The position numbers were made by a program, and so were the translations under genes. Positions 39,346 through 46,125 of a DNA stretch of 64,000 nucleotides are shown in pieces. This DNA is from Candidatus Thiothrix putei. GTDB lineage: Bacteria > Pseudomonadota > Gammaproteobacteria > Thiotrichales > Thiotrichaceae. The stretch covers positions 124,001-188,000 of the forward strand of contig CP124756.1 of assembly GCA_029972225.1 (NCBI GenBank). Direction: 5' to 3'. Position 1 is the stretch's first letter. Each line of letters opens with the position of its first letter. Under the pieces are notes generated by a model, which was given only the letters and a program-made list of their open reading frames with translations, had not been told where the DNA came from and did no database searches.

Positions 39346-39464
39346 CGTGTCCCCGTCAGATTATTGCTTGAAAATGCCTTGTACCTTATCTAGGTTTTCT
39401 TTTCCAGCATTTACCCTGCAATCTGCTACACTGTGCCACCGTGAGCCAGCTTAACGTTACACAC

Positions 39465-39737
39465 TTACCCACAAACTTTTCCCCAGAGTTATCCACGAAG
39501 TTATCCACAGGAAAGAAGCTTATCAACACAGTGTTATTTACCATAGAAAAAGCTGTTGATTGTCAGTGCAAGAGGAAGGCAGTCAGCATCTGCGTATCGT
39601 TAGTCTGGTTATTTACACCATTTGTCTAAAAAATCTGTTTTTTAATATTAGGTTCAGCGAAGCGTCTGAAAAAAACCAACAAGGTGTAACGGTGTCAAAC
39701 CTCCTATCTTTTTATCAGGCTGGCAGACTTATCCACA
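39465..39737 (+). other. DnaA-box cluster (candidate replication origin or DnaA-binding locus)
   Basis: The gene-free stretch 39346-39792 (447 bases) carries two perfect consensus DnaA boxes TTATCCACA (39501-39509 and 39729-39737). Near-matches on the same strand are TTACCCACA at 39465, TTATCCACG at 39489, TTATCAACA at 39520 and TTATTTACA at 39609. The boxes at 39489 and 39501 are 12 bases apart. AT-rich runs lie between 39620 and 39720. This density in non-coding DNA fits an oriC or a DnaA-titration/reactivation locus. No dnaA, dnaN or gidA gene is in the window, so the origin call is tentative. Confidence 0.55.
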
Positions 39738-39770
39738 ATCGCTGTCAGCAGAATGTTTACCTAGAGGCGA

Positions 39771-39786
39771 TGTTTCACGTGGAGCT
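39771..39786 (+). promoter_or_regulatory. parS-like sequence next to the DnaA boxes
   Basis: TGTTTCACGTGGAGCT matches the conserved ParB-binding site TGTTTCACGTGAAACA at 13 of 16 positions; the first 11 are identical and only the right arm deviates. It lies 34 bases after the last DnaA box and just before the heptosyltransferase start. The right arm also contains the ribosome-binding GGAG of that gene. Confidence 0.4.
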
Positions 39787-39792
39787 TGTCTG

Positions 39793-40773
39793 ATGTCAGT
39801 ACGTAACATTCTGATCATTAAAACATCATCTTTGGGTGATGTGGTACACATGCTACCCGCGATTACTGATGCCAGTCGCCAGCATCCAGGGCTGAACATT
39901 GATTGGGTTGTAGAAGAAAATTTTGCTGAAGTTCCCGCTTGGCATCCATCTGTCGGGAATATTCTGCCAGTTGCCATTCGTCGCTGGCGTAAACACGTGT
40001 TCAATCGAACAACTTGGCAGGAAATAAGCGCCTTTCACCGACGCTTACACCAGGTGCAGTATGATGCAATTATTGATACACAAGGTTTGTTGAAAAGTGC
40101 CCTGATTGCAGCCTTCGCCCAAGGAAAACGTTACGGTTATGACCGCCATAGCATCCGTGAACCGCTGGCTAGCGTGCTGTACCAACAAGGGTTTAGTGTC
40201 GATAAGCAACGCCATGCGATCACCCGTAACCGCCTGTTGATGGCACATGCCTTGGGGTACAGTATTGAAACCTTGCCGCTGGAGCACGGTATTGCAGGTG
40301 GCACTTACCCTTTGCCTAATTTACCGCTTCCCAGCCGCTACGTGGTTGGCTTACACGGGACTAGCCGGGTTGACAAAGAATGGCCGGAAACACACTGGCA
40401 AACCCTGCTGACTGCGCTGGCAGAACAAGGGATTAGCACCTTATTGCCTTGGGGAAATGCACGTGAACACGCACGGGCGCAACGGCTTGCTCAAGTCACT
40501 GAGGGTGTACAGGTACTGCCGCGTAGTGGTTTAGGGGAACTCGCCGCCATCATGCAGCAGGCAGTCGGGGTTATCGGCATGGATACGGGTTTGATGCATA
40601 TTGCAGCCGCTTTGGATAAGCCGGGTTTGGCTCTGTACCCCGTTACTCAGCCTGCTTTGACTGGCATACAGGGTAACAGCCGCAGCACTAACACCTTGGA
40701 AAATCTCAGTGGTGCAGACACGCAGGATGCGGAAGCGGTTACCCAGCGTTTGCTGAATCTGTTGCTTAAATAA
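39793..40773 (+). CDS. waaC: lipopolysaccharide heptosyltransferase I
   Basis: 326 residues of the GT9 family. It adds the first heptose to Kdo in the LPS inner core, at the cytoplasmic face of the inner membrane. The N-terminus ILIIKTSSLGDVVHMLPA, the WVVEENFAEVPAWHPSV segment, LHGTSRVDKEWPETHW (ADP-heptose binding) and GVIGMDTGLMHIAAALDKPGLALY are characteristic. GGAG is eight bases upstream of the ATG. It converges with the hydrolase gene, the two ends overlapping by eight bases. Confidence 0.92.
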   Translation: MSVRNILIIKTSSLGDVVHMLPAITDASRQHPGLNIDWVVEENFAEVPAWHPSVGNILPVAIRRWRKHVFNRTTWQEISAFHRRLHQVQYDAIIDTQGLLKSALIAAFAQGKRYGYDRHSIREPLASVLYQQGFSVDKQRHAITRNRLLMAHALGYSIETLPLEHGIAGGTYPLPNLPLPSRYVVGLHGTSRVDKEWPETHWQTLLTALAEQGISTLLPWGNAREHARAQRLAQVTEGVQVLPRSGLGELAAIMQQAVGVIGMDTGLMHIAAALDKPGLALYPVTQPALTGIQGNSRSTNTLENLSGADTQDAEAVTQRLLNLLLK

Positions 40774-41428
40774 ACTGACCTGTGTGCAGGAAATGTTGGA
40801 TATAAGTATATGTTAACGGGGAAAACAGCATCCCTGTGTGGGATACTCGTTGCTGGATACGCACTGTTTGTGCCGGATGGTATGCTTCTACAACACTGAC
40901 CGCACCATCATTAGGTTCACCCAATAAAAAGGGTGAGCCTAAACCTAATGGCAAGGTTCCGATAATCGCTCCCCATTCACGTCCAATGTTAGTAGGTATA
41001 TTAACACCGGCTAAACCTGCATCCATGCTGTTACCAAATGCCAAGCCCAATAGTGGTAAGGGTTTGATCATTCGCGCAATTTTGCTGCCTTGAATCGGTG
41101 TACCTAAGGTGACGAGACGGCCTGGTGGTAGTTCGGGGTGTTGACTCAACAAATGCAATGCAACAATTCCACCCAAACTGTGTGCGACGAGGTGTAGATA
41201 ATCTGTGGATAAGCTTTGGATAAACAGGTGTAAGCGCTCAGCATTTTGAGCAGGCGTCAGACTAACAGAGGCATAAGCAGGTACTTTGACAAGATAACCT
41301 GCTTGCCGTAAGCGCCTTGCTAGTGTTTGTAATACCAGCGGGCGCATCCAAATACCGTGCAAGAGCACGATGGTTGAAGTGGTAATGGTGCTAACCCTCC
41401 AGTTCTGCCCGCAGGCGTTCTTCCTCAC
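40766..41428 (-). CDS. alpha/beta-hydrolase (lipase/esterase-like)
   Basis: 220 residues from a GTG at 41428. The oxyanion region LLHGIWMRPLVLQTLARRL is followed by the nucleophile elbow HLVAHSLGGIVALHLL (GxSxG), an Asp in EPNDGAVSVVEA and the catalytic-type His in QRVSHTGMLFS, so the triad looks complete. The substrate is unknown. The start is uncertain: the GTG has no ribosome-binding site. A clear GGAGGG lies about 10-15 bases before an ATT codon 14 codons further in, so initiation at that unusual codon is possible. The 5' end overlaps the FimV-like gene. Confidence 0.78.
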   Translation of the reverse strand: MRKNACGQNWRVSTITTSTIVLLHGIWMRPLVLQTLARRLRQAGYLVKVPAYASVSLTPAQNAERLHLFIQSLSTDYLHLVAHSLGGIVALHLLSQHPELPPGRLVTLGTPIQGSKIARMIKPLPLLGLAFGNSMDAGLAGVNIPTNIGREWGAIIGTLPLGLGSPFLLGEPNDGAVSVVEAYHPAQTVRIQQRVSHTGMLFSPLTYTYIQHFLHTGQFI

Positions 41429-42575
41429 GATTTAAGGCACGTCGTTGCGACAGTGAGCGCCATAGCAATGCTAAAATAAACATCAAAGAAATCAACGCAA
41501 CCACTAACGAGACGCGAGCTGGGGCTGGTAATTTACCGTCCTCACTGCCTGACACCTGTTGTTCTAAGATGTTTTGCAAGGAAGTGCCGGGTTTCTCTGC
41601 TTTCCCTGTTTCAGTCGTTGCCGTTGGTGGCGTGAGCTGATCAGTAAAGACCGGTGCTTGTTCAGGGGGAGCTGTTGGGGTTTGGTCGGCTTCTGGGTTG
41701 GCTGCTAACGTCAGGTTGGGGGGAGTTGTGCTGCCCGGTTCCGCTGGCGGTTGTGGCGCTGTAACCGTATTACCAGGTTCGAGTTCCTTCAGACGCCCAT
41801 AGAGTTCCTGGCTTTCTGCATACTGGCGCTTAATAGAAATGCTAGCTTCTCGTAAAGATGCCTGCAAGTTCTGAATATGGGTATCGCGTTGTTCCAGCAA
41901 TTGTTTGAGTTCAGTCAGCTCTGCTTGCATAGCCGCATCGTCTTGTTGCGCTTGTGCCGGGGTGACGCTGGTAGTAGGGTCGTTGGTGGCATTCGGTAGG
42001 GTAGCCACTTGTACCGACGCCGCCTCTAACTCCTTGATGCGTGCATCTTTAACTTGTACCTGCTGCTTTAACTCGGTTAATTCGGTTTGCAATTTAATCA
42101 TTAAGTCGTTTTGCAGTTGTGCGACCTGTGCTTGTTCGGGAAGAGGTGTCGTGGAAGGTGTTGCTGCTTGTGTGGCCTGCAACGCTTTGAGTTGTTTAGC
42201 TAAGGTGGCGCTGTGTTGTTGTTCTGTTTTAAGCTGACCACGTAAGCGGCGGATTTCAGCACGTAAGCTGGCAAGAGAGGCTTGTTTGCCTGCGCTTTGC
42301 TTAACTTCTGGCATAACCGGAATTTTTAGGTAAGTGCCTCTTTTTAGAAGATTAATATCGCCATCAATAAAGGCTTGTGGGTTTTGAGCACGGATGGCTG
42401 CCATCATTTGTGGCACGCTAATGTCATAGGAAGGGCGGCGGCGACTCGCAATATCCCACAACGTTTCATTATTTTTCACCGGGCCGTAACTGGCTGCGGC
42501 ATAAGCAGGTGGTAAGCTGGTGAGTGATGCCGCCAGCAGCAGCCCCGTGGCAACGGCAAGTATTTTATATTTCAT
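41391..42575 (-). CDS. FimV/HubP-like LysM protein with coiled coil (short form)
   Basis: 394 residues. A signal peptide (to about residue 27) precedes the FimV N-terminal LysM-like domain (YGPVKNNETLWDIASRRRP ... LLKRGTYLKIP, about 30-90). Next come coiled-coil segments (about 100-250, with repeated ELTELKQ), a Pro/Thr-rich linker and one transmembrane helix at about 350-372 (VSLVVALISLMFILALLW). It ends after a short basic cytoplasmic tail. Pseudomonas FimV continues with a large acidic cytoplasmic region and TPR-like C-terminal domain, which is missing here. FimV-type proteins mark the cell pole and support type IV pili. Confidence 0.83.
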   Translation of the reverse strand: MKYKILAVATGLLLAASLTSLPPAYAAASYGPVKNNETLWDIASRRRPSYDISVPQMMAAIRAQNPQAFIDGDINLLKRGTYLKIPVMPEVKQSAGKQASLASLRAEIRRLRGQLKTEQQHSATLAKQLKALQATQAATPSTTPLPEQAQVAQLQNDLMIKLQTELTELKQQVQVKDARIKELEAASVQVATLPNATNDPTTSVTPAQAQQDDAAMQAELTELKQLLEQRDTHIQNLQASLREASISIKRQYAESQELYGRLKELEPGNTVTAPQPPAEPGSTTPPNLTLAANPEADQTPTAPPEQAPVFTDQLTPPTATTETGKAEKPGTSLQNILEQQVSGSEDGKLPAPARVSLVVALISLMFILALLWRSLSQRRALNREEERLRAELEG

Positions 42576-42615
42576 GATAGTTCCGCGCAGACAGTCTAAG
42601 TTAATCTTTTATATA

Positions 42616-42648
42616 GACGATCCGCACTGTAAATGCAGTCGGATCGTC
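42616..42648 (-). terminator. hairpin downstream of the 493-residue membrane protein gene
   Basis: GACGATCCG pairs with CGGATCGTC, and the inner ACTG pairs with CAGT, giving about 13 bp with one bulge around a six-base loop. It lies between the end of the 42694-44175 gene and the start of the FimV-like gene. The following bases on the minus strand (TATATAAAAG) are AT-rich but not a T tract. Confidence 0.5.
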
Positions 42649-42693
42649 AACAGCCCAGTTAATCATAACCTGATGTCAGCCGCTCTGCACGGT

Positions 42694-44175
42694 TTACCGG
42701 ATGGCTTGCCCCGGCATCGGTATTTCCGGTACAGACTGGTTTGCCCAACGGCTTGCCAGCAGGTATTTAGGTTTTCCGACACCTTGTTGGGGATTCAGTT
42801 CCAGTATCGCTTCACGTTCCAGCTTTTCAAGGATTTTTTCCGCGATTTTCTGGCGTTCGGGCTTGCCAATTAAGGACGGTTGTAAGCCTAATGCCTTGGT
42901 GTGGTGGCGGATGACGTCAGTCACGGCATCGGTTACAGGGCGTACTGTGGGTTTTATCCCGCCATTGAGGATGCGTGAACGCACTTCCATGTAAATCAGT
43001 TTGAAAAAGCGTTCGCGGGTCAGGTCACGCACCTTGGATTCTGGCGGATCAGGGCGTGAATCATCCAGCGTTGCAGTGTTGGTTTCAGCCATTACCGGGG
43101 GCATATCGGCTTGTACCGGTACGGTTTCATCTTTGATGCGGATATTGCTGGTATCGGCTGATTCGGTACGTTCTGGTGTAATCTGATTGAGGTACTGATT
43201 ACGCTCTGTATTGCCGAAGTCTCTGGGGATGCCGTTAACATTGCTGCCCACGCTTGCGTCCGTATCAGGGTGGATTAATTCGCCACGGGTATCCCGCCCC
43301 ATCAGGAGTAAGGCGCGTTTATGGTCGGCTACGTAGCTGCCTACAAAGTGGAAAGCGTATTCAAATGTACCAATAATGATGACCGAAAACAGGAAGGATG
43401 CCCAAATGCCGCCTACATTAAGCAAGTCCTTAAGTAAGCGGATCATGGCATAGTGCTTGTCTTCGTCATATTCCAGCGTTTTCGCTTGGGTAATGGCTGC
43501 ACTTAGCGCGGAACCCACGACTGCTGCTGAGCCACTGGCAGCGGCTTCGGCGGCGGCAACTTCGCCACGGGCTTCGGCAATTTTGGCATGTTCGTAGCGT
43601 TCGCATTGTTGGATGCGGGCATCAGCACGGTATTTGGCACGGCAAGCCGCGAGTTCTGCCTCGTGTCTTGCCAGTGTGCCTCGTGCTGTCGCCAGTTGTG
43701 CGGTTGCGCCCGACGGTGTGGCGGCTTGCACGCTCAAATTCTGGATGCTGCCCAACGCGGCCTGAAACACGGGCGACCCTTCAGAACGTTGCCGCACCGT
43801 GGCATCCTCACGTTCCATGGACTGAGAGACTTCGGAAAATAAGCCGAAAAACACCACAATGACGGTCGCTACTACAGCAGCCGGGCCTTTGTAACCACTG
43901 GCATACAAAAATGCCTGTGCGGCGGTGATCACGGCGGTAATGCCTAGCCCTAGTATCGCATTTGCCCATTGCTCGCCACTCCAATTGGGCGGATCCATTT
44001 CCCCGCCCACAAAATATTTGACGACAAAAAATGCGGAGGCGAGGAATGCAGCAAAAGCAGCCATCAATAGCCATGCTTCGGCTTTGCGTAGGTCGCCGAG
44101 GATGTCGCGCAATGATTTTGTGGTGATCAGGTGCGCTGGTCGATCCAAGTTGGTATTTGTGTTGGAATCCGTCAT
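42694..44175 (-). CDS. multi-pass membrane protein of unknown function
   Basis: 493 residues. Predicted transmembrane helices lie near residues 35-56, 70-92, 98-115 and 262-285. Between the third and fourth is an Ala/Glu-rich helical region (about 125-235, QLATARGTLARHEAELAACR and EARGEVAAAEAAASGSAA) likely to form a coiled coil. The C-terminal 110 residues are charged and look cytoplasmic, resembling a winged-helix fold (KPERQKIAEKILEKLEREAI). I recognise no family. GGAAGG precedes the ATG. It is the third gene of a minus-strand run beginning with lexA, so a link to DNA-damage control is possible but unproven. Confidence 0.7.
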   Translation of the reverse strand: MTDSNTNTNLDRPAHLITTKSLRDILGDLRKAEAWLLMAAFAAFLASAFFVVKYFVGGEMDPPNWSGEQWANAILGLGITAVITAAQAFLYASGYKGPAAVVATVIVVFFGLFSEVSQSMEREDATVRQRSEGSPVFQAALGSIQNLSVQAATPSGATAQLATARGTLARHEAELAACRAKYRADARIQQCERYEHAKIAEARGEVAAAEAAASGSAAVVGSALSAAITQAKTLEYDEDKHYAMIRLLKDLLNVGGIWASFLFSVIIIGTFEYAFHFVGSYVADHKRALLLMGRDTRGELIHPDTDASVGSNVNGIPRDFGNTERNQYLNQITPERTESADTSNIRIKDETVPVQADMPPVMAETNTATLDDSRPDPPESKVRDLTRERFFKLIYMEVRSRILNGGIKPTVRPVTDAVTDVIRHHTKALGLQPSLIGKPERQKIAEKILEKLEREAILELNPQQGVGKPKYLLASRWANQSVPEIPMPGQAIR

Positions 44176-44289
44176 AATAAAACCTTCCTGTCTTTAACTA
44201 TTAACCCAGTGATAGCGGGAATCTCCGGCGTGTTGAAAGCGGCAACTTTCATCACGCCATTTTTATGCTGCATGTTTTTGTCTCATGAT

Positions 44290-44595
44290 TTACATCCAGC
44301 CAGCCAACATCAGTAATACACCCAGAAACCATAACAAGTGCCGATCCGCACGCAAGCTATGGGCTGCCACCACTGCCCCGACCAAAGCCAAGCCAATCAG
44401 CATGTAAGGTAAATGCAGCATCGCTGTTTCGACATCAATAATTTGTTCTAAACCGGGCAGCAGGATCAGCAAAGCCCATACTGCCGATGCCCAAACGACC
44501 AATAAGGCGCGGGTGACTTTCCAGACTTGTCCCCACTCTGGTTTATCGGGTATTTCCTGTATCCCTGTTGCAGGTGTTTGCATCTCAATATTCAT
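44290..44595 (-). CDS. small three-helix membrane protein
   Basis: 101 residues with an approximately 25-residue soluble start and three hydrophobic segments (about 27-50, 58-78 and 85-101), ending directly in membrane sequence (LLMLAGWM). AGGAGT lies six bases before the ATG, supporting translation. It begins 23 bases after lexA and is followed by another membrane protein. The function is unknown; small hydrophobic proteins next to lexA can be SOS-induced, but nothing in the sequence proves it. Confidence 0.65.
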   Translation of the reverse strand: MNIEMQTPATGIQEIPDKPEWGQVWKVTRALLVVWASAVWALLILLPGLEQIIDVETAMLHLPYMLIGLALVGAVVAAHSLRADRHLLWFLGVLLMLAGWM

Positions 44596-44618
44596 AAGGT
44601 TACTCCTGGATTTTCTGT

Positions 44619-45230
44619 TTAATAACTACGGAACAAACCGACCATTTTGCCCTGTACCTGTACACTTTCCGCCGGATAGACCATCGGTTGCATCTGGCTG
44701 TTTTCAGGGCGTAATTCGATTTGTCCATCGGGTTGGCGGTACAGGCGTTTGAGGGTGGCTTCTTCACGCTCGACCAAAGCGACAACAATGTCGCCATCAC
44801 GGGCATTTTCCTGTTGTTGAATGACGACGAAATCACCGTCCATAATGCCGATGTCTATCATTGATTCGCCACGTACTTCCAGCACGTAGCGCCCGTTGCC
44901 ACTGAAAAGGTCGCTGGGGTTGATTTCATCTTTGCCAGCGATAGCTTCAATCGGCTTACCGGCAGCGATACGCCCTGCCAGTGGTAAACCGAGGCTGAGC
45001 GGCATTTGCGGGTGACGCGCCACTGCCGTTTCAGGCATCCGGTAGGCACGCTTGCCCGCTGTGGCTTGCAGGCGGCCTTCCCGGATCAGTGCCTGCACAT
45101 GTTGGTGAACGGTGCTGCGGGTGGATATTCCACCTGCCTGCGCAATTTCATCCAAGGTTGGGGCGTAGCCGTTACGGGCGTACAGGGACTGGATGATGTC
45201 CATCATCTGCTGTTGTCTGCGTGTGAGCAT
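44619..45230 (-). CDS. lexA: LexA repressor (SOS regulator)
   Basis: 203 residues. The N-terminal winged helix has APTLDEIAQAGGISTRSTVHQHVQALIREG. Its recognition helix differs from the E. coli sequence and resembles the Firmicute/alphaproteobacterial type. The S24 domain has the Ala-Gly self-cleavage site in LAGRIAAG, the nucleophile Ser in VRGESMIDIGI and the catalytic Lys in EEATLKRLY. RecA-stimulated autocleavage would derepress DNA-repair genes. The ATG has GAGGAAAC upstream. Its promoter region contains a palindrome with GAAC/GTTC half-sites, described separately. Two membrane protein genes follow on the same strand. Confidence 0.95.
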   Translation of the reverse strand: MLTRRQQQMMDIIQSLYARNGYAPTLDEIAQAGGISTRSTVHQHVQALIREGRLQATAGKRAYRMPETAVARHPQMPLSLGLPLAGRIAAGKPIEAIAGKDEINPSDLFSGNGRYVLEVRGESMIDIGIMDGDFVVIQQQENARDGDIVVALVEREEATLKRLYRQPDGQIELRPENSQMQPMVYPAESVQVQGKMVGLFRSY

Positions 45231-45255
45231 AATGCTGTTTCCTCATCAACAAACC

Positions 45256-45293
45256 GAACAAAACACGAACTAAATATACGGTTTAGTTCGTGT
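45256..45293. promoter_or_regulatory. lexA promoter/operator with GTTC-type palindrome
   Basis: ACACGAACTAAA (45263-45274) is perfectly inverted at 45282-45293 (TTTAGTTCGTGT) around a seven-base spacer. In addition GAAC-N7-GAAC (45256-45259 and 45267-45270) is a direct repeat identical in form to the alphaproteobacterial LexA box GTTC-N7-GTTC. On the minus strand a TATATT -10 lies inside the palindrome, with TTGGCG 18 bases upstream. A further ATTC-N7-GTTC sits at 45322-45336. This suggests LexA autorepression through a non-enteric operator (inference). Confidence 0.6.
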
Positions 45294-45497
45294 CTACGCC
45301 AATCAAAAATACTTGCCATATATTCGTTTTTTGTTCGGTTTTACCGATGAGCGGTAGCTGGGTGGTGTATGAAATGCACTATGTTGGTGTTGTCGAGCAT
45401 GGACTACCCAAGATTAGAGCATTGATTTCGCTAATTAAAATAATCGCTTTAATCGTTTAGCCAAGGGCAAGCCTGAATGCTATGTTTGAATAGTGCG

Positions 45498-45507
45498 AAG
45501 GAGGTGA
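45498..45507 (+). promoter_or_regulatory. strong ribosome-binding site of the interrupted cfa gene
   Basis: AAGGAGGTGA is a full-length match to the 16S rRNA 3' end and ends three bases before the ATG at 45511. It shows that the broken gene once had a high translation rate and fixes its start. Confidence 0.8.
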
Positions 45508-45510
45508 TTT

Positions 45511-46125
45511 ATGAATACACCAACGGTTCAGCATACTGATAAATCGGTATTCCAGATTCCTCAACAGCGTATGGGACGCAATGAGCGTAGTGTGCGGATG
45601 TTGCTGGCAAGCGCAGGTGTGGGGGTGGAAGGTAAACAGGTGTTTGATCTGGAGGTACATGACCCGCGTTTTTATCGTCGCATCTTGCAACAAGGCTCCC
45701 TTGGGATGGGGGAGAGCTATATGGATGGCTGGTGGGATTGTAGCAGTGTTGATGCTCTTACGACCCGGCTGTTGCAGGCAAACCTTGATGAAACCCTGCG
45801 CCATAATCCGCCGTTCTGGTTACAGGTACTACGGGCACGTTTATTCAATCTGCAATCCAGTCGTCGCGCCTATCAGGTGGCAGACACGCATTACAATCTT
45901 GGCAATGACCTGTTCGTCGCAATGTTGGATAGCCGTATGTGTTATTCCTGCGGTTACTGGAAAGATGCCAGCGATTTAGAGCAAGCACAGGTGAACAAGC
46001 TGGATTTGTTGTGTCGTAAGCTGGCGTTGCAGCCTGACGAGCATGTGTTGGATATTGGCTGCGGCTGGGGTGGTTTTGCGCAGTATGCTGCCAGTCATTA
46101 CGGGGTGAAGGTGACGGGGGTTTGA
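45511..46125 (+). pseudogene. cfa: cyclopropane-fatty-acyl-phospholipid synthase, N-terminal fragment (split by transposon)
   Basis: The first 204 residues match the N-terminal half of Cfa: QQGSLGMGESYMDGWWDC, HYNLGNDLFVAMLDSRMCYSCGYW and the SAM-binding VLDIGCGWGGFAQYAASHYG. The frame then hits TGA supplied by the first bases of the inserted element. The full enzyme methylenates cis double bonds of membrane phospholipids from S-adenosylmethionine. The C-terminal half is found at 47519-48085. The joined gene would encode 392 residues (E. coli 382), so the only visible defect is the insertion. This fragment alone lacks most of the catalytic domain and is presumably inactive. Confidence 0.92.

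Noticed and set aside
39441-39793. Two short open frames in the DnaA-box region
   Set aside because: Their codons run through the DnaA boxes, there is no ribosome-binding site and no protein family similarity.
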